From: Panicum virgatum
Lineage: Eukaryota; Streptophyta; Magnoliopsida; Poales; Poaceae
DNA length: 64,000 nt
Assembly (NCBI RefSeq): GCF_016808335.1
Contig: NC_053136.1
Coordinates: 2,648,531-2,712,530 of the forward strand
Reading direction: 5' to 3'
In this document: positions 33,951 through 47,058 of the stretch, in pieces
How positions within the stretch are numbered: position 1 is the stretch's first letter
Layout of the letters: every line of letters starts with the position of its first letter
Translations under genes and position numbers: made by a program
The notes under the pieces: model-generated
Database searches by the model: none
Told to the model about the DNA's origin: nothing
Seen by the model: only the letters and a program-made list of their open reading frames with translations

Positions 33951-35174
33951 TCCGCTTTTGCATGCTGTAGAAGAGTGGCACATGCATAGGCGCAGCAGGC
34001 ATCCAAAGGAAAGGACGGACGACCAATAGCGGGTTTTGATAAAGCGAGAACTAATTAACGATGCGAGCGTAGCTTGTGATCCGAGGTAGTTCTTCCGAAT
34101 TCTCCCTTCCTTGTGGTGGACTCCATCTCACAGGAGCACTCACCGAGAACAACGACGAACTCGCTCATATATATTGATCTCAGTATCAGTTATCGTCAAA
34201 TTAATTAATGTGTTTTTTTAGAAAAAAAAAGTAATCAATAACTCGCTCATCACCAGAACACAGTTGTTTCGGTTCATCATGCATGCCATGGCGGTCGTCG
34301 ATCGTCAGCAGAGGCGCACCTCACACCAAACTAGCACACTCCATGATTTCATCAGGATTATTATTACTAAATTATTAGCTGCCGGCGCTCAACGGGCCCT
34401 GTTCCATCACGTGCTCATCATCACCGATCACAGCCCGTGTAATCAATCCGGCCGGCCGCTGGGTTACGTGAACCAATACACAAACAAGCATCGTCTCTTT
34501 GGTTGGACCGTCCGATGAACACGCCACCGCGATGCATGGGCCCCGGCCCGGCCCCGGCCCGGCCCTGAGCTAGGATACGTTGCTTTCCCCCCTTGGGTCT
34601 TGCACGGCTGACAGATGGAATGGATGGATGCCGGCAGCAGCATCCATCCGCACATCGCTGCTTGTTCGTTTCCTGTCCTGCTCTCCCGTGACGGCCACGA
34701 TCGATTAACCTTAACCCACAGCGCAGAAAGTTCACGGGGGGCAGCCGTAACGACGACGGGGGGCAAGCAAGCCATAGCTACCTTGCTCATTGCGTCGGTG
34801 GTGCACGGGGACGGGGGGCGCAAGGTGACAAAGCGTCCCGTCCATGATCCGCGGCACGGTCGCTGGTACGTTACGTGGTGGTGGCCTATCCATCAATCCA
34901 TGGATGGATTGATGGACGGATTGTTATCGTTGTCACACGACAGTCACATGTTCGTCCGTTTCTAGTGGACCGGGCAGTTTTTTTTTTGCCCTTGTGATGA
35001 TGGTGCGATACTGCAGTACATGGGGCGGCGGAATAATAGACGAGGGGTGCCTGCTTCCTAGCACGAAACTATTGGGCGAATATGCAGCAGCAAGGCACTG
35101 CAGCGTCCAGATCGATCGGCCGAAGGCTAGTACTGAGCCTTGGACCTCTTCGCTTGCATTGGCTGGTCCTGCTA
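33951..35174. other. Intergenic, nothing supported
   Basis: Includes a GGCCCC-rich stretch near 34540. No gene model is supported. Confidence 0.5.
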
Positions 35175-35182
35175 CTGTGCAC

Positions 35183-35560
35183 TAGACCTGGGCATGAGTC
35201 ACCCGACCCGAACAACCCGACCCAATCCGCCCGAAAAAAACCTGACCCGACCCGACCCGAGCTACGTGGCGGGTGGGCGTGGGCCGTATTTTTTGACCCG
35301 CAACAATCAACGGGCCGGGCACGGGCCGTGATTTTTGACCCAAAACCCGACCCAACCCGAAAAACCCGACCCAAAGGCCAAAAAATCTGACCCAACCCGA
35401 AAAAAACCCGACCCGACACGCCCGCGCAGGGTGCACGGGCCAACCCGACCCGACCCGGTGATAGGTACGGGTCGGGCGCGGGCCGTCATATGCGACCCGT
35501 GACTCGGTCTTGACCCGATCCGAACCCGACCCGACCCGACCCGACGTTTGCCCAGGTCTA
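35183..35560. mobile_element. hAT-type MITE, 378 bp, packed with CCCGA repeats
   Basis: 12-bp perfect terminal inverted repeat TAGACCTGGGCA / TGCCCAGGTCTA. Perfect 8-bp TSD CTGTGCAC (35175-35182, 35561-35568), the hAT size. The interior is mostly CCCGA/CCCGACCCG units on one strand in the left and centre and the complement near 35465. Confidence 0.88.
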
Positions 35561-35889
35561 CTGTGCACAGCATGTATGTTTGTCCCCCATGTTGGTGTGG
35601 CGTGCGGATCGGACTCTGCTAGTGCTAGCTCGGTCGTTTACCTGCGGCCGTGACCAGCAGGCGCGGCCGTCTGGGGGCTCTGGAAGACAGGAGTGAAAGA
35701 CGAGCCAGCGTGCAATCGTCGTCGTCGGCCCTTGCCCTTGAACGCACGGGATAGGATGGATGATGAAGCTTCTTCTGCATCCTCCCAGCATGCATGCACG
35801 ATTGAATACGAATCTGAACCTGAATCGCCTCTTCAGTTAGCTGTCCATCATCTGGTACTCAGGGCCTGTTCGTAATGCCCACCCGGGAG

Positions 35890-37054
35890 CATGGAATACA
35901 AAATCGCTCGATAATCGCGATTATCGGTGAAATTTACCGTTATCGATGTTGACTGATAAACGTTATCAATTGATTTTTCGATGAATTTCAATCCAAATTT
36001 CAAAAATTCAAAAAAATTTATAACTAGTGTGGAAAAAATTCTATAAAAAACTAGAGCCTCTCTGTAGTCTAGAATGATGTCACATATTAAAAACAACCAC
36101 CGTTTGCTTAGACAAAAAAATGTTTCCAATACTAAAGCCTGATAATTGATGCAAATCCATCGATAATCAATGCAAATCAGTTGATATTCAACAATTTTGG
36201 TTGATTTTCTATTTCCTTTCACCAACTTGACCAAATATGCATGGGGTATTTACTATATTGTTGTATATTATGCTACAAATGGATGGTTATACTGATAATT
36301 TGCAATGTAGACTAGTGTTAAATATTAGTGGTGGGAAGAAAGACTTCAATGTTGACTTGTTGTTAAATCGGTTAGGATACAATAGGCTTCAATGTTGACT
36401 ATAATATGTATGCTTATACTAAAAAAAACTATGTCTAAATGTCTAATTGGTTTACATAATTATTATATAAAAAGTGTTATTTATGAAAAATGGATGTTTT
36501 AAGTGTCTTTCTGTATGAATTATGGATGTGGCCATATGAGTCTGTTACCAATTTGCATAAAACTTGTGTCAATTTATGCTAATATGGACAATGTGGTTTG
36601 TATGGACTATGTACTTTTTTGTATTTATGTGCAATTTCATTTGGTGTATGTCTATTTGTGTGGTTTGCATAATTATACATAACATGGATATATGTAATAT
36701 GTATCTATAGTTTATTCAATTTATGTCCAAAATATATGTACATGTTTATTTCTAATGCAATTCTATCGTAAGCTACGTATGTATGTATAATTTACCTTAT
36801 AAAATACCATACATAACAAACCAAATAAAAATACTATAAAAATTTCTATTTTCCATCTGCTAAATATATTTCTCAGCCGAATTTTCGATAAATCGACCGA
36901 TTTGCATCGATTATCAATGATAAATCATTGATTATCGATATTTGAATTTGATCTTCCTTATCAGTCGATTTTAGCGATATTTCACCGATTTTCAATCGAT
37001 TATCGATACCGGAGGGCACTGATAAACCATGTATCAGTGATAACGTAAACCCTG
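35890..37054. mobile_element. Non-autonomous hAT element, 1165 bp, AT-rich
   Basis: 8-bp TSD CCCGGGAG (35882-35889, 37055-37062). Ends CATGGAATAC and, on the other strand, CAGGGTTTAC, compatible with the CAGGG start of hAT elements. Subterminal regions are inverted relatives rich in ATCGATAATCG and ATCGGTGAAAT. No coding capacity. Confidence 0.75.
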
Positions 37055-37062
37055 CCCGGGAG

Positions 37063-39732
37063 TAAGCTAGGGAGAAGGCGGATGGAGGAGCGAGGATCCA
37101 TCTCGGAGAGCAGAGAAGGAGCACGTGATCCTCCGGTGCTTGGCCAACGGCCATCTAGTTATTAGCGGCTGGTAATCCAAGCCATGCCGTACGCTCAAGT
37201 GGGGTGGGGTCAGGTGGGGACGTGGGGTCCCTGGAAGAAGGATGCATGGATGAGAGCTAGCGATGGATCCCCACTCCGCACGTCGCCCCATGCAACGCAG
37301 CGCGCAGAACAACAGAGCCCCCACTCACTGGACGCGTCCGGACAGCGACTCCTGCTGCCGCGAAAGCGACGCCGACGCCGCTGCTGTCTGCGGTCTGCAT
37401 GCCCCCGCCCGCTCCACCTCCACGCGCTCTCCGCCACTGCGCGCTCCCGGCGACGAGAAAGGAGCCGACGACGCAGGCGCAGCCCCGCGCGAGGGAGCAG
37501 TAGCGGCAGCGCCCTGGCAAGGGCACGGCAGCGAGCAAGGGGTCACGCCTTCTCCGTGACGCACTGCGCCGCCACTGTCCCCGGCTGCGCACTGCATGCG
37601 CCGGCGGCGAGCAGCGCGCCGAGCATTCAATTCGATCGGCCCCGCCCTGATCCTCTCCATTGATGCGCATGCGCATGCGCCCGCCCCGTTCCCGTGCCAT
37701 GCAGGCACGGGCGAGAACCCTGCCGATTAGTAATTGCATGCGTGCAGACCTCGGCTCACCACGACGCCTTGCAGAGATCACAGATCAGAAGAGGGCATGC
37801 ATCAGAGTAGTATCAATCAGCCTGTCGTTCTCATTCAATTTCCTCTGCTCGCCTAACAGTAGGTCCGGCAACACTGTACTAGGTTTGCTTGATCAACCGA
37901 CAGAGTCAAAATCATATCCTCACGACATGAATACTACACACGTTCTTGGTAATTTGAAAAGCAAGGTCCGGCGGGGAAAGTAAAATTGCGTCGGTCAGGT
38001 AATTTGCGCCACGAATATAAAACTAACCTTGGAACTAACTAACTACTGAACTTTAGTGGTAGTGGTCCGATGTGTGGGTGTGACAGTGACACGCTTTCTC
38101 ACGTAAGCTAGGCCAACCTTTCACACTGGCTTTCACCACCTTGTGCTGCAAGCTGCATGCTTATTGCATGGCTTCCCTGCTTCCATTTCCCTGAAAATAT
38201 TTTTCAGACGACACCTTAATTCTTCAGAGTTCAGAGCTTATATGGTTTGATACATCAGTTCATACTAAGTGCCAGGTAGCTAGCACTTTAGTTAGCATAC
38301 TAAGTTCCCTGGGAGTATGTAGGTCATGTGCGATGGCAAGCTGGATGACGCTGCTGACGGAGCAGCAGGGGAGCTGCGGCTTTTAATTTGCATTCCTTTT
38401 GCCTTTCTCTTTTGCGTCGTCAATCCCTTTAATTTGTTTCCTCAGATCAGAATTTTTTTTTGCTTTGATCTTTATTTGCCGAGAGTGATGTCTGACCTTC
38501 TGCATGCTGCTGCTGATGCTGCTGTGATACATTTCTTCCTTTATGATTAGTGTATGCCCCTGCAAAAATTAGTTAGGATTTGCAAGCAGACACGGGCCTT
38601 TCCGACCTCATGGTATGTGACCAGGGAGGGATTCTCTGCGCGCCAACGGATCGCCTGCCTTTTCTAGCTAAGAAGGGCTGATCATCAGCTCACGAGGTCT
38701 TGAGTGTTCAACCCCGCGCTGAAACGTTTTGATGTGCTTGCATTGGGGAGCTTACTAGCTGAATGCAGACACTAATGAAACTTGAGGATTTTCCCGCTTT
38801 TTTGCGTTATTTTAACACTTCCAGAATAGTCGTTTTGGGTCAAGAAAACACACATCAGACAGAGAGCTGTGAGTGTGACGTGCTCGTTCTCTCTTTTCCG
38901 CTTTTCCACTAGTAGCTTAGCCCTCCGAGTGTGTGTTAGTTTATCTCAACCTTATATATATGGACTAGCATCATGAAACACACATTGGGATCCATCATAA
39001 AGCAATCGATCAGCCGCAGAGAATCCCCCAGCCCTTAATCAAACACGTTGCCCTACAAAGATCGGCCTGTGTCGCTCATCATTACCATCATATATGCATG
39101 GACCCTACCCCTTCCTAATCAACCCCACCAATTATAGTTTAATAACAACACACCTGTTTAACCCAACCCCTAGGTCAATTACCTAATTACCCCAACCAGC
39201 CAGCCAGTACACCCATGCAGCTGTTTGGCAATCTTGTCACACCCAATTCAAAGGTCCATGATCCGGGTCACCTGCCAGCTGCCGGAGAGAGAGCCATCAT
39301 GCAGCAGCGACCGGCCGACGACGAGCAGCCTGCTTTCTCCTCCTGTTCTTGCATGCAGCAGCAGCAGCAGCTGCTTGTGGTGAGATGGACATGGATGGAT
39401 GAGAGCTGGACATGGCAGCTAAGCTCTGTGCCTGCAAGTAAAGCAGCGCAGGGAAGATGACAACAGGGACAAGCCAGTCATTGGGCACTTGATCACACGG
39501 CCGTCGCCGTGGCAACTGCCCTCTCCGCTCCGATCTCCATGTCTGCATGCATCTACCCATATATGCTCAAGTCTAAGTCACTAGGTTATGAATTATATAC
39601 GCTAAAAAACACCTCGTCAAAAACGGCATGATTAAGCCTAGGCTGATAATGCTCGCTAGTTTGTACTCATGTAGAGATTTGTCAAACGGTAGTATCATGC
39701 TTGCATTGCATGGCCCTTTTATGTATCTTTAC

Positions 39733-39763
<31 letters not shown>

Positions 39764-39855
39764 ATTAGCATGTTCTGTTCTCTTTGCCGCTAGAGGAGTA
39801 GAGTAGGTTGTAAACCTAGATAGAAGACATGGGACGGTGATACCTTGGCGGTGAC
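37063..39855. other. Intergenic, nothing supported
   Basis: Contains a (TA)n tract near 39730-39757 and CAG repeats near 39358. No gene recognised. Confidence 0.5.
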
Positions 39856-39858
39856 CTT

Positions 39859-40223
39859 GGCCCTGTTTAGATCCGATGGGGTGTAAATGCAAAAAAATTT
39901 CAAAGGAATATAGGTAATTTGAAGTACTAAATGAAGTCTATTTGTAAAACTTTTTGCACAGATGAGTTGTAAATCGCGAGACGAATCTAATGATGCTAAT
40001 TAATCCATGATTAATCAATAATTAGTGGATGGTTACTGTAGCATCACTGTTGTAAAATCATGGATTAAGTAGTCTCATTAGATTCATCTCGCGATTTACA
40101 GCCCAACCATACAAAAAGTTTTGTAAATAAACTTTATTTAGTACTTCAAATTAGCAAGATTCTTTTACACTTTTTTGCGTTTACGGCTTTTTTGTGTTTA
40201 CGGGGTGGGAACTAAACAGGGCC
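39859..40223. mobile_element. PIF/Harbinger-like foldback MITE, 365 bp
   Basis: Terminal repeats GGCCCTGTTTAG / CTAAACAGGGCC with 3-bp TSD CTT (39856-39858, 40224-40226). Most of the element folds back: CGCGAGACGAATCTAATGA pairs with TCATTAGATTCATCTCGCG. Confidence 0.75.
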
Positions 40224-40226
40224 CTT

Positions 40227-40658
40227 ATCTGCAGGGTTTAGGCATATTCCAAGCCCTGGCCGGCAAGGTTTCGTGTTCTGCTAAACCCAGCCAAGATTCC
40301 TCACAAAACTGTAAAAGCGGGTCCCTGTTGCATCGGTTACAAAGAGAACAGCTAAGCTTCATTAAAAAAAAAGGAGGGAGATGCATTTTGACAAGGGAGT
40401 TTTGTTGAATTGATGAACTCAAACTAACTACCAATACAGGCTTCTCTGAAGTTTTTATGAAAAATAAAATCATAGCGAAGGAGTCCAGGTTAGTCCTAGA
40501 GCAGTCAACGAGTCAAGGCTGGTTCACATTTCAGTCAAGCAAAGTAAAAGAAAAGTTCTCTTTTCCCCCTAGCTGCCCGATGCAGTACTAACTTCTGTCC
40601 CCTTCCCATTGCTGGTTCCTTGAATTTCGCTGAACCAGGGTTTGAAAAAGTAAAACCG

Positions 40659-40705
<47 letters not shown>

Positions 40706-41231
40706 TATTCTTTTGCGTGTGCATGAAAACTGAAATCTCAGAGACTGTCGGTGCGCGGGCTTGCCTGGCATCGTGTTGGTGTGGCCGATCCAGGACTCCA
40801 CGGCAGCAGCATAGGAAAAAGCAGCCTCGGTTCCATTCAAAGGAAAGAGATCCAGGCAGAGGCAGGCAGGACCCAGCCACAGCCGGTCCAGCCCGGCTGA
40901 CCCTGGTCAATCCAAAAGCTACCTTGCTCTGCACACTGTACTGCCGCGTAGCTGTACTGCCTGTCCCACTATGGCAATTGCATAGTCTCCAATGGCATGG
41001 CCCCTGTCACAAGCCACACCCCTCCTTGTTTTACCCCTTCCCCAAACCAACACACTCTCTCTCTAACTCTGTAAGCAACCAAGTCATCATCCATGCAAAT
41101 CAGAGAGCGAGATAGAGAGAGAGAGAAGATGGTTTGATGTGGCAAGGGAGATTCTAATTCCACAGTAGATAAACGAGTGAGGATGACATTGTGTGTGTGT
41201 CCCCATCCCCCATGTGTGTGTGTGTGGCATG
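40227..41231. other. Upstream region of the membrane-protein gene
   Basis: Holds the 47-base C tract (40659-40705) and GA/GT microsatellites (41100-41230). Confidence 0.5.
40659..40705 (+). repeat. Poly-C tract of 47 bases
   Basis: Unbroken C run about 530 bp upstream of the TATA box at 41232. The exact length may be uncertain in the assembly. Confidence 0.9.
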
Positions 41232-41239
41232 TATATAAA
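41232..41239 (+). promoter_or_regulatory. TATA box of the membrane-protein gene
   Basis: TATATAAA followed about 30 bases on by a purine-rich region. The leader to the ATG at 42100 is about 830 nt and may contain an intron (donor-like ATG|GTGAGC at 41491). Confidence 0.55.
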
Positions 41240-42099
41240 CCCGCAGAGATTGGGATGAGAGAACAACGAGAGAGATTTTCCCTCCAAAGGTGGAAGAAGC
41301 AAAGCATCCAATTCCCCACCCCACCTCGCTTTTGTAGCTTTCCATTCCCCACTGCTGCGTGCAAGCATCTTCCCTCCCCCACCCCCTCTTTAATCCCCTC
41401 CTCGCCGTCCCATTGCCGCCCTTCCAGCCTAGCCGCCGTCCCTCCTCATCCTCCCCGCCGTAACACCATCCTACCTCTCCGAGCTCTGAATGGTGAGCAC
41501 AGCCTCCTGCTAGCGTACAGACAGGCAGGCCGGCAGGCGTGCTCGCCTCGTTTGTTCGTTTCTGTCGCGGCTGGGTTGCTTGCCTTGTGACGCGAGAGAT
41601 TGGCAGGCCCCGCGGGTAGCGGCGGGACGGAGGGCACCGCGCAGCTTGTGACGCGGGGCTTGGCATCTTCCGGGCTGCCGCTTGTTCGTTGCCCATCAAT
41701 GCACTCCTCCTCCTCCTCCCCTTGCCTTCGCTGCATGCAATCAGTGTGTGCCTCCGGTCGCCGGCGTTGGTTGGCTGTCAGCTTCGCGCTCGCATTGCCT
41801 TCTTCTTCTCTTTAGCTACAAGAATCTGACAGCCGCAGCGCTCGCCGCCTAGGACAAAAGGCTCCACTGTTCCCTGTTTCGTTGGAGTGTGTCTCGCCGT
41901 CTCTGTGCGCGCGCGCATTGCTCCGACGAGCGATTGGTCTGCTTGCGGCGGTGCCGGGAGCGCCGGAGCTTGTCCGTTCGTGGCACGGTTCATGCCCCAA
42001 TTGGTTGCTGCTGCTGGTCTAAAAGGGAATCGGAGCAGAGCAGAGCAGAGTGGAGGGAGAGCGATCCTAGGCTAGCGAAGCTAAGCTAACGCTCGGGGC

Positions 42100-45000
42100 A
42101 TGCGTTTCTTCACACCAGGCGGGGGCGGCTCGTCGTCGGCGCGGTCGTACGAGCCCATGGCCACGGCGGACACTACGGACCTGCGCTACTGGCTGCACTG
42201 GCGGGTGGGGCTGTGCGCGCTCTGGGTGCTCGGCTGCATGTCCGTCGCCGCCTACCTCATCTGGCGCCACGAGGGCACCGGCGCCGACCGGCGCCCCGGC
42301 GGCGCGTCCCCGCCTTCCTCGTCCGCGGGCGGCGAGGCGGGGGGCGGGAAGGGGAGGCGGCCCGGGGTGCTGTACGACGACGAGGCGTGGCGGCCCTGCC
42401 TCCGGGACATCCACCCGGCGTGGCTGCTGGCGTACAGGCTCATCTCCTTCTTCGTCCTCCTCAGCCTGCTCGTCGTCATTGTCATCTCCGATGGCGGCAA
42501 CATCTTCTACTACTACACTCAGTAAGTCAATCGCTTGTTACCACGTCCTGTTTCTTTCACTCCCCATTGCCTTTTTCTGATTGGATTGTTTTGTTGGTGT
42601 GGATTAGATGCAAAGTTGGATAAAGTTTTTTCTAATTTAAACTTGTTTGGTAAAAATAAAAAACAAGGGAGTGTATTGCCAGCTGCCATGCCACTGATCA
42701 AGTCTTTTTCTTTGGTGTTTGAATTAGCAATTGGTCAGCAAGTTTTGGCATTTGTTCTCTCCTCTTGTAATACTTTGTGTTTTCAGGGAATAAAGGGTGC
42801 TTTGTCTCCGATCTTTTTTGTTGTTCTTTTTTGGTGCAATCAGTAGAAAGAATTGATCAATTGAACGTGTTTATTGAAAACAATAATGGAACCATCAATC
42901 AGTTTCACTGCATTCTCTGTGATACTACTGTACGCAATTGATGGCTAGCAACAAATGGCTTGGTGGCTTACACAGGAAGCGACCCACTATCTGTTGGTGT
43001 TTCTTCCCTTCACCAGCACATTTTTTGACCCTGGGGAACATTTTGAGAGTCTTTTTTTTTTCTGGGTGACGTACTGTTTTGCTTTACTTTATTAATTGGA
43101 AAAGAGCCTCATTGTAGATATCCATTGTGTTCGGCTAGTCTTGTAGCCTCCAGCGTTACAGTAATTTCCTTTCATACCACTCCAGCCACCAGCTCCAGCT
43201 CCAGTCAGCCCAACAGTATTTTTCTCTCACACCATTCCAGCTCCAGCCTGCCGAACGCAGTGATCGTGTGAAGCACATTTAAGAAAAAGAAATCTTTTTC
43301 AGTTTAATATTAGCAACTAACCATAACTCCATAAGCACCGCAGAGGGTGGGTTTTGCGACTCTGTTTGTGTGGTCAAGCTTGAAGCTTCTCCATGCTTCA
43401 TAAATGAATGGATAGTACTGTAAGAATACCCACTCCAACAAAATGGCCTTCAGACGCTCTGTTCCACTGAACCTGAACATTTTTTATATAGATTTTTGAT
43501 TGTAAATAAATACCTTCCTTTTGGATACTGTTTTCTTTTACAAATCACTAGTGTAGCCTTTGTTACTTTTTTTAAAGAAAAAACTCTGAGATTGTGACTG
43601 GTTGGTAGCACCAAATTTTTCTGAAAGACCTAGTAGCTGTTTCAGTGTTTCTGCTTTGTAACTCTGCTCTTACAAGTAGCACTTGTCCCCCAGATCCTTC
43701 TAATGGTTGTTGAACTGTCTGTCATGCAGGTGGACCTTCATTCTGGTGACGATTTACTTCGGGGTAGGCCCTTTCTCTTTCCACAATCACAGCCAAATAA
43801 TTTATCTCCGCCGAATTCCTCAAGCTAATGATGCATTCCAATGACTTCTAATCAACCTTTTGTCTGAAAAATAATTGGTCTGTGAATTGTTTCAGCTTGG
43901 CACAGCCCTGTCCATCTACGGCTGCAGCAAGTTCACCGATGAGAATGTCGCCGTGGCGACAGCAGACATGGAGCTTGGAACCGCTTACATTGCCCGGGGT
44001 GCGGCTGCTAAACCGAGCTTTCAAGAACATGATGGTGCTAGAGAGATTGCTGGGTTCTGGGGTTACCTGCTCCAGATCATCTATCAGGTAAGAGAGGCCT
44101 CCACACCACCAAATTGTTTGAAATATTATCCACTTGAGAACCTTTTCATGTTTCTTATTGGAGAGGGGCATCTTCATTCTGCACTGACATTTGCTGATTT
44201 GGTGTTGCATACATGGAGGAGGTCTAGTTTTTGCTTTTCAGGTGCAATTATTAGTGCCGGGTAGTTACCATGATGCACTAACGACTAAAGCATTATTAGT
44301 GTATGTGCTCATGGATTGGATTCTGTTTCTGAAGATCAGATGCTCCCACACACTAGCATCTTTGTCTGGTCACACCTCCATGGCCTGTAGCTGCTCCTAT
44401 GTGAGCCAACTTACAAATGTTCCAAGCCCAAGAGTTCAAAATACATCTCCGCACGTTGAACACCTCATATTTCCTTTCTTGCTTGAAGAGCTGAGTCGCA
44501 TTTGCCCAACTTTCTGAAGTGTAGGGCTGACTCTTTTGATCGTGGCATCAGGAATAAAGGCAACCTGTTTCTTTTGGATTGATTTGCTAGGCCTAAACTG
44601 AATCAAGTATCAACAATCGTGACTGAATGTCTACCTAGGCTGGCATAGGACAGTGTGGGAATCTCACCTTTTGCTTTGTGATAAGAATTAATTAATAGAT
44701 AACTGCAAGGATGATGACCTAGGAGCAGTAGCTTCAGAACGAGCCCTATTAGTACTGGACTATACTATTGGCTGCACTTTACCATCCAGTTCATAAATTG
44801 ATCATGTCTTAGAACTCTTTGCGATCTTTACAGCAGTACCGTAACTTGTTTACTATTTATCGACAGACAAATGCAGGTGCTGTGATGCTGACAGACTGTG
44901 TGTTTTGGTTCATCATTTTCCCATTCCTCACCGTCAAGGACTACAATCTGAACTTCGTAAGTACACGTGTCTCCTTTCTTCCTTAACATGGCCTCTCACA

Positions 45001-45700
45001 TTCTCACAAAAAAGGGTGCTAATTGTTCGCTGGTTTCTCTTGTCGCAGCTGTTGATAGGAATGCATTCAGTTAATGCTGTTTTCCTGCTCGGTGAGGCAG
45101 CCCTGAATAGCTTGGTAAGCACATTGAGTGACTACTTAACTACATGGTCACTCAAGGACACTACCTCATTGAACTGCTCTTCACGTAGTTTTACTGATCA
45201 ACTTTCAAATTTATGTGGTTTGACAGAGCTTCCCTTGGTTCCGGATCGCATACTTCTTCCTTTATACAGCGCTTTACGTCATTTTTCAATGGATCGTCCA
45301 TGCAGCAACTCCAATTTGGTAAAGCTTCCCAGCTTCCATTTCATGAGCAAAGTACTACTACTTGCATTTCTGTTTCATATTAGATTATTACTATACTAAT
45401 TCAACACTATGTGACTTTGGCAGGTGGCCTTACCCATTCCTCGACCTGTCATCTAATTTGGCACCTTTGTGGTAATGCTACATACAGTACCTCATAACAA
45501 AAGACCAAATTCCACACAAACTTTTGCAAGTCAGCAAATTGTAACCATACTGTACTAATTCCCTACCAATTGGTATACGCAGGTACCTGGCGGTTGCAGT
45601 GATGCAGGTGCCGTGCTACGTGGTGTTCAGGCTGGTGATCAAGCTGAAGCACCACCTGCTCGCCAAGTGGTTCCCGGGCTCGTTCGTGAGAGGCTGCTAG
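42100..45700 (+). CDS. Multi-pass membrane protein, plant rolling-stone-like family, eight exons
   Basis: Exons 42100-42521, 43730-43763, 43896-44087, 44867-44956, 45049-45114, 45227-45318, 45424-45471 and 45583-45700. All have GT-AG introns and join without a break to 353 residues. Hydrophobic segments are at about 36-55, 109-129, 142-162, 222-239, 247-265, 273-293 and 316-335. Recognisable stretches are LRYWLHWRVG, DIHPAWLLAYRL, YYYTQWTFILV, YFGLGTALSIYGC and ending LVIKLKHHLLAKWFPGSF. I relate it to the uncharacterised plant family of At1g10660/At5g62960, which shares a fold pattern with Drosophila rolling stone; the biochemical role is unknown. Exon 2 is only 34 nt. The start at 42100 is the first ATG in frame; M20 (MATADTTDLRYW) is the alternative. 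Intron 1 holds a small MITE. Confidence 0.88.
43123..43262. mobile_element. MITE-like element of about 140 bp in intron 1
   Basis: Imperfect terminal inverted repeat CATTGTGTTCGGC / GCCGAACGCAGTG, with CCAGCTCCAG-rich interior. No clear TSD. Confidence 0.45.
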
Positions 45701-46525
45701 GGCACAAGCCAGCATCCCTGCCGTCTCCTTGGCCTCCATTGCGAGTAGTCCATCCAGGAAAAAGGCAAAGCCGCTAGGGAATAATGGCGGATGGACCGGC
45801 TTCTTTGTGCGATTCTTACGCGGGTGCCCTCTCCGAGGAAAGAATAGAGGGGAGTGGCGCCGTGCAAGCGTTTTACTTTATTTTTACAGCGTATAGGTTG
45901 GTGATGTATGTACATGGGGGTGGAAGCAGCATACAGTAGTTTTTAAGAGTTTTTTGCTGTGGTGGTGAGGAGTGAACAGAACAGGGGACCGGGGGTAAAG
46001 GCTAAAGAGTGGCTGTGCATAGGTTGGCTGATTGGTGAAATGGAGATGATGACATTCATCGTTGACATCTTTTGTACTTGTACAAGCTGACTAACTTGTG
46101 GAGTGAAACTATATGGTTCTGAAGGAACCAATTGGGTTCAGGCTTTCAGGACATCGTTAGATGGCTGCGCGGCAGCAAGATTCAGATTAGGGAGAATGAA
46201 CTATCAAAGGCGGGGCTTCAAGGATCAGTGGTTGGATTGGATGGCTGTGCCTGTGAGGATCGTGCTCGGCTGTTATCTTCTGGTAGATAGTTAACTCCTT
46301 CATCTATAATCCAATAGCAGCCCATCCATTCCTTCCGCGCTCAGTAAATAAGACAGGCAGCAGCAAGCGGGAGCAGAAGAAGTCCAATTCGCCCAGCCGC
46401 GTGCAGATTGGTTCAGTGGACAGGAACAATGCAAAGATTGGATTTTGAATCTTGTGAGTTGCATGCAGGACCACAACTGTTAGCAGAGGAGAACACGCAA
46501 CAACAAACTTGGTCACATATCGTAC
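45701..46525. other. 3' UTR and downstream region of the membrane-protein gene
   Basis: Probably transcribed to about 46100. No further gene. Confidence 0.5.
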
Positions 46526-46542
46526 AAAGGAGATAATAGGTG

Positions 46543-46929
46543 AAATTAAATGTTGGTGCAAGTTTCATAGAGGCAACAGGACAAGCAAGCACGGGTGCGG
46601 TGGTACGGAATCACCAAGGTCACGTTGTGGCCTCGGCATGGCGTATTCTTTTTGACTGTTTCTCCGTTGAGGAGGCAGAATTTGCAGCGTGCTGTGAAGG
46701 ATTACGACTAGTTTCGCAATGGTGTCATGGCAAAATTACCATGGAATCAGATAACAAGACATGTATAAAAAGCCTGATGTCAGAGGAAAGAGACCGATCA
46801 AGATTAGCACCATGGATGGTTGATGCAAAGGGAGTAGTAATCAAATCTAGAGGATTTCAAGTTGAAACATGTAAAGAGCTGCCAAAATACAGTAGCACAC
46901 GAGTTGAGTCACCACGCTCGGCGAGTTAA
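46543..46929 (+). pseudogene. LINE RNase H fragment
   Basis: About 129 residues of an RVT_3-type RNase H. The final part (KYSSTRVESPRSAS) is out of the family frame, so a small indel near 46890 is likely. D to G at the first active-site position. Confidence 0.75.
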
Positions 46930-47041
46930 TTCGTCCGCGGTGTGGTTAGCAGATGTCCCAGATTGTATCAAGCACCTGGTGCTTAAAGATTGTAATGCTG
47001 CTATAACTGAAAATCAATAAAGGCTCTCTTTACTCGCAAAA
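46543..47041 (+). mobile_element. 5'-truncated LINE insertion with RNase H domain
   Basis: A 17-bp TSD, AAAGGAGATAATAGGTG, lies at 46526-46542 and 47042-47058. The insert opens inside the C-terminal RNase H of an L1-type LINE (KLNVGASFIEATGQ, GAVVRNHQGHVVA, EEAEFAACCEGL, MESDN). It continues after a frame change to VWLADVPDC and ends with AATAAAGGC and an A-run. The first catalytic Asp (NVD) is Gly here. Confidence 0.88.
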
Positions 47042-47058
47042 AAAGGAGATAATAGGTG

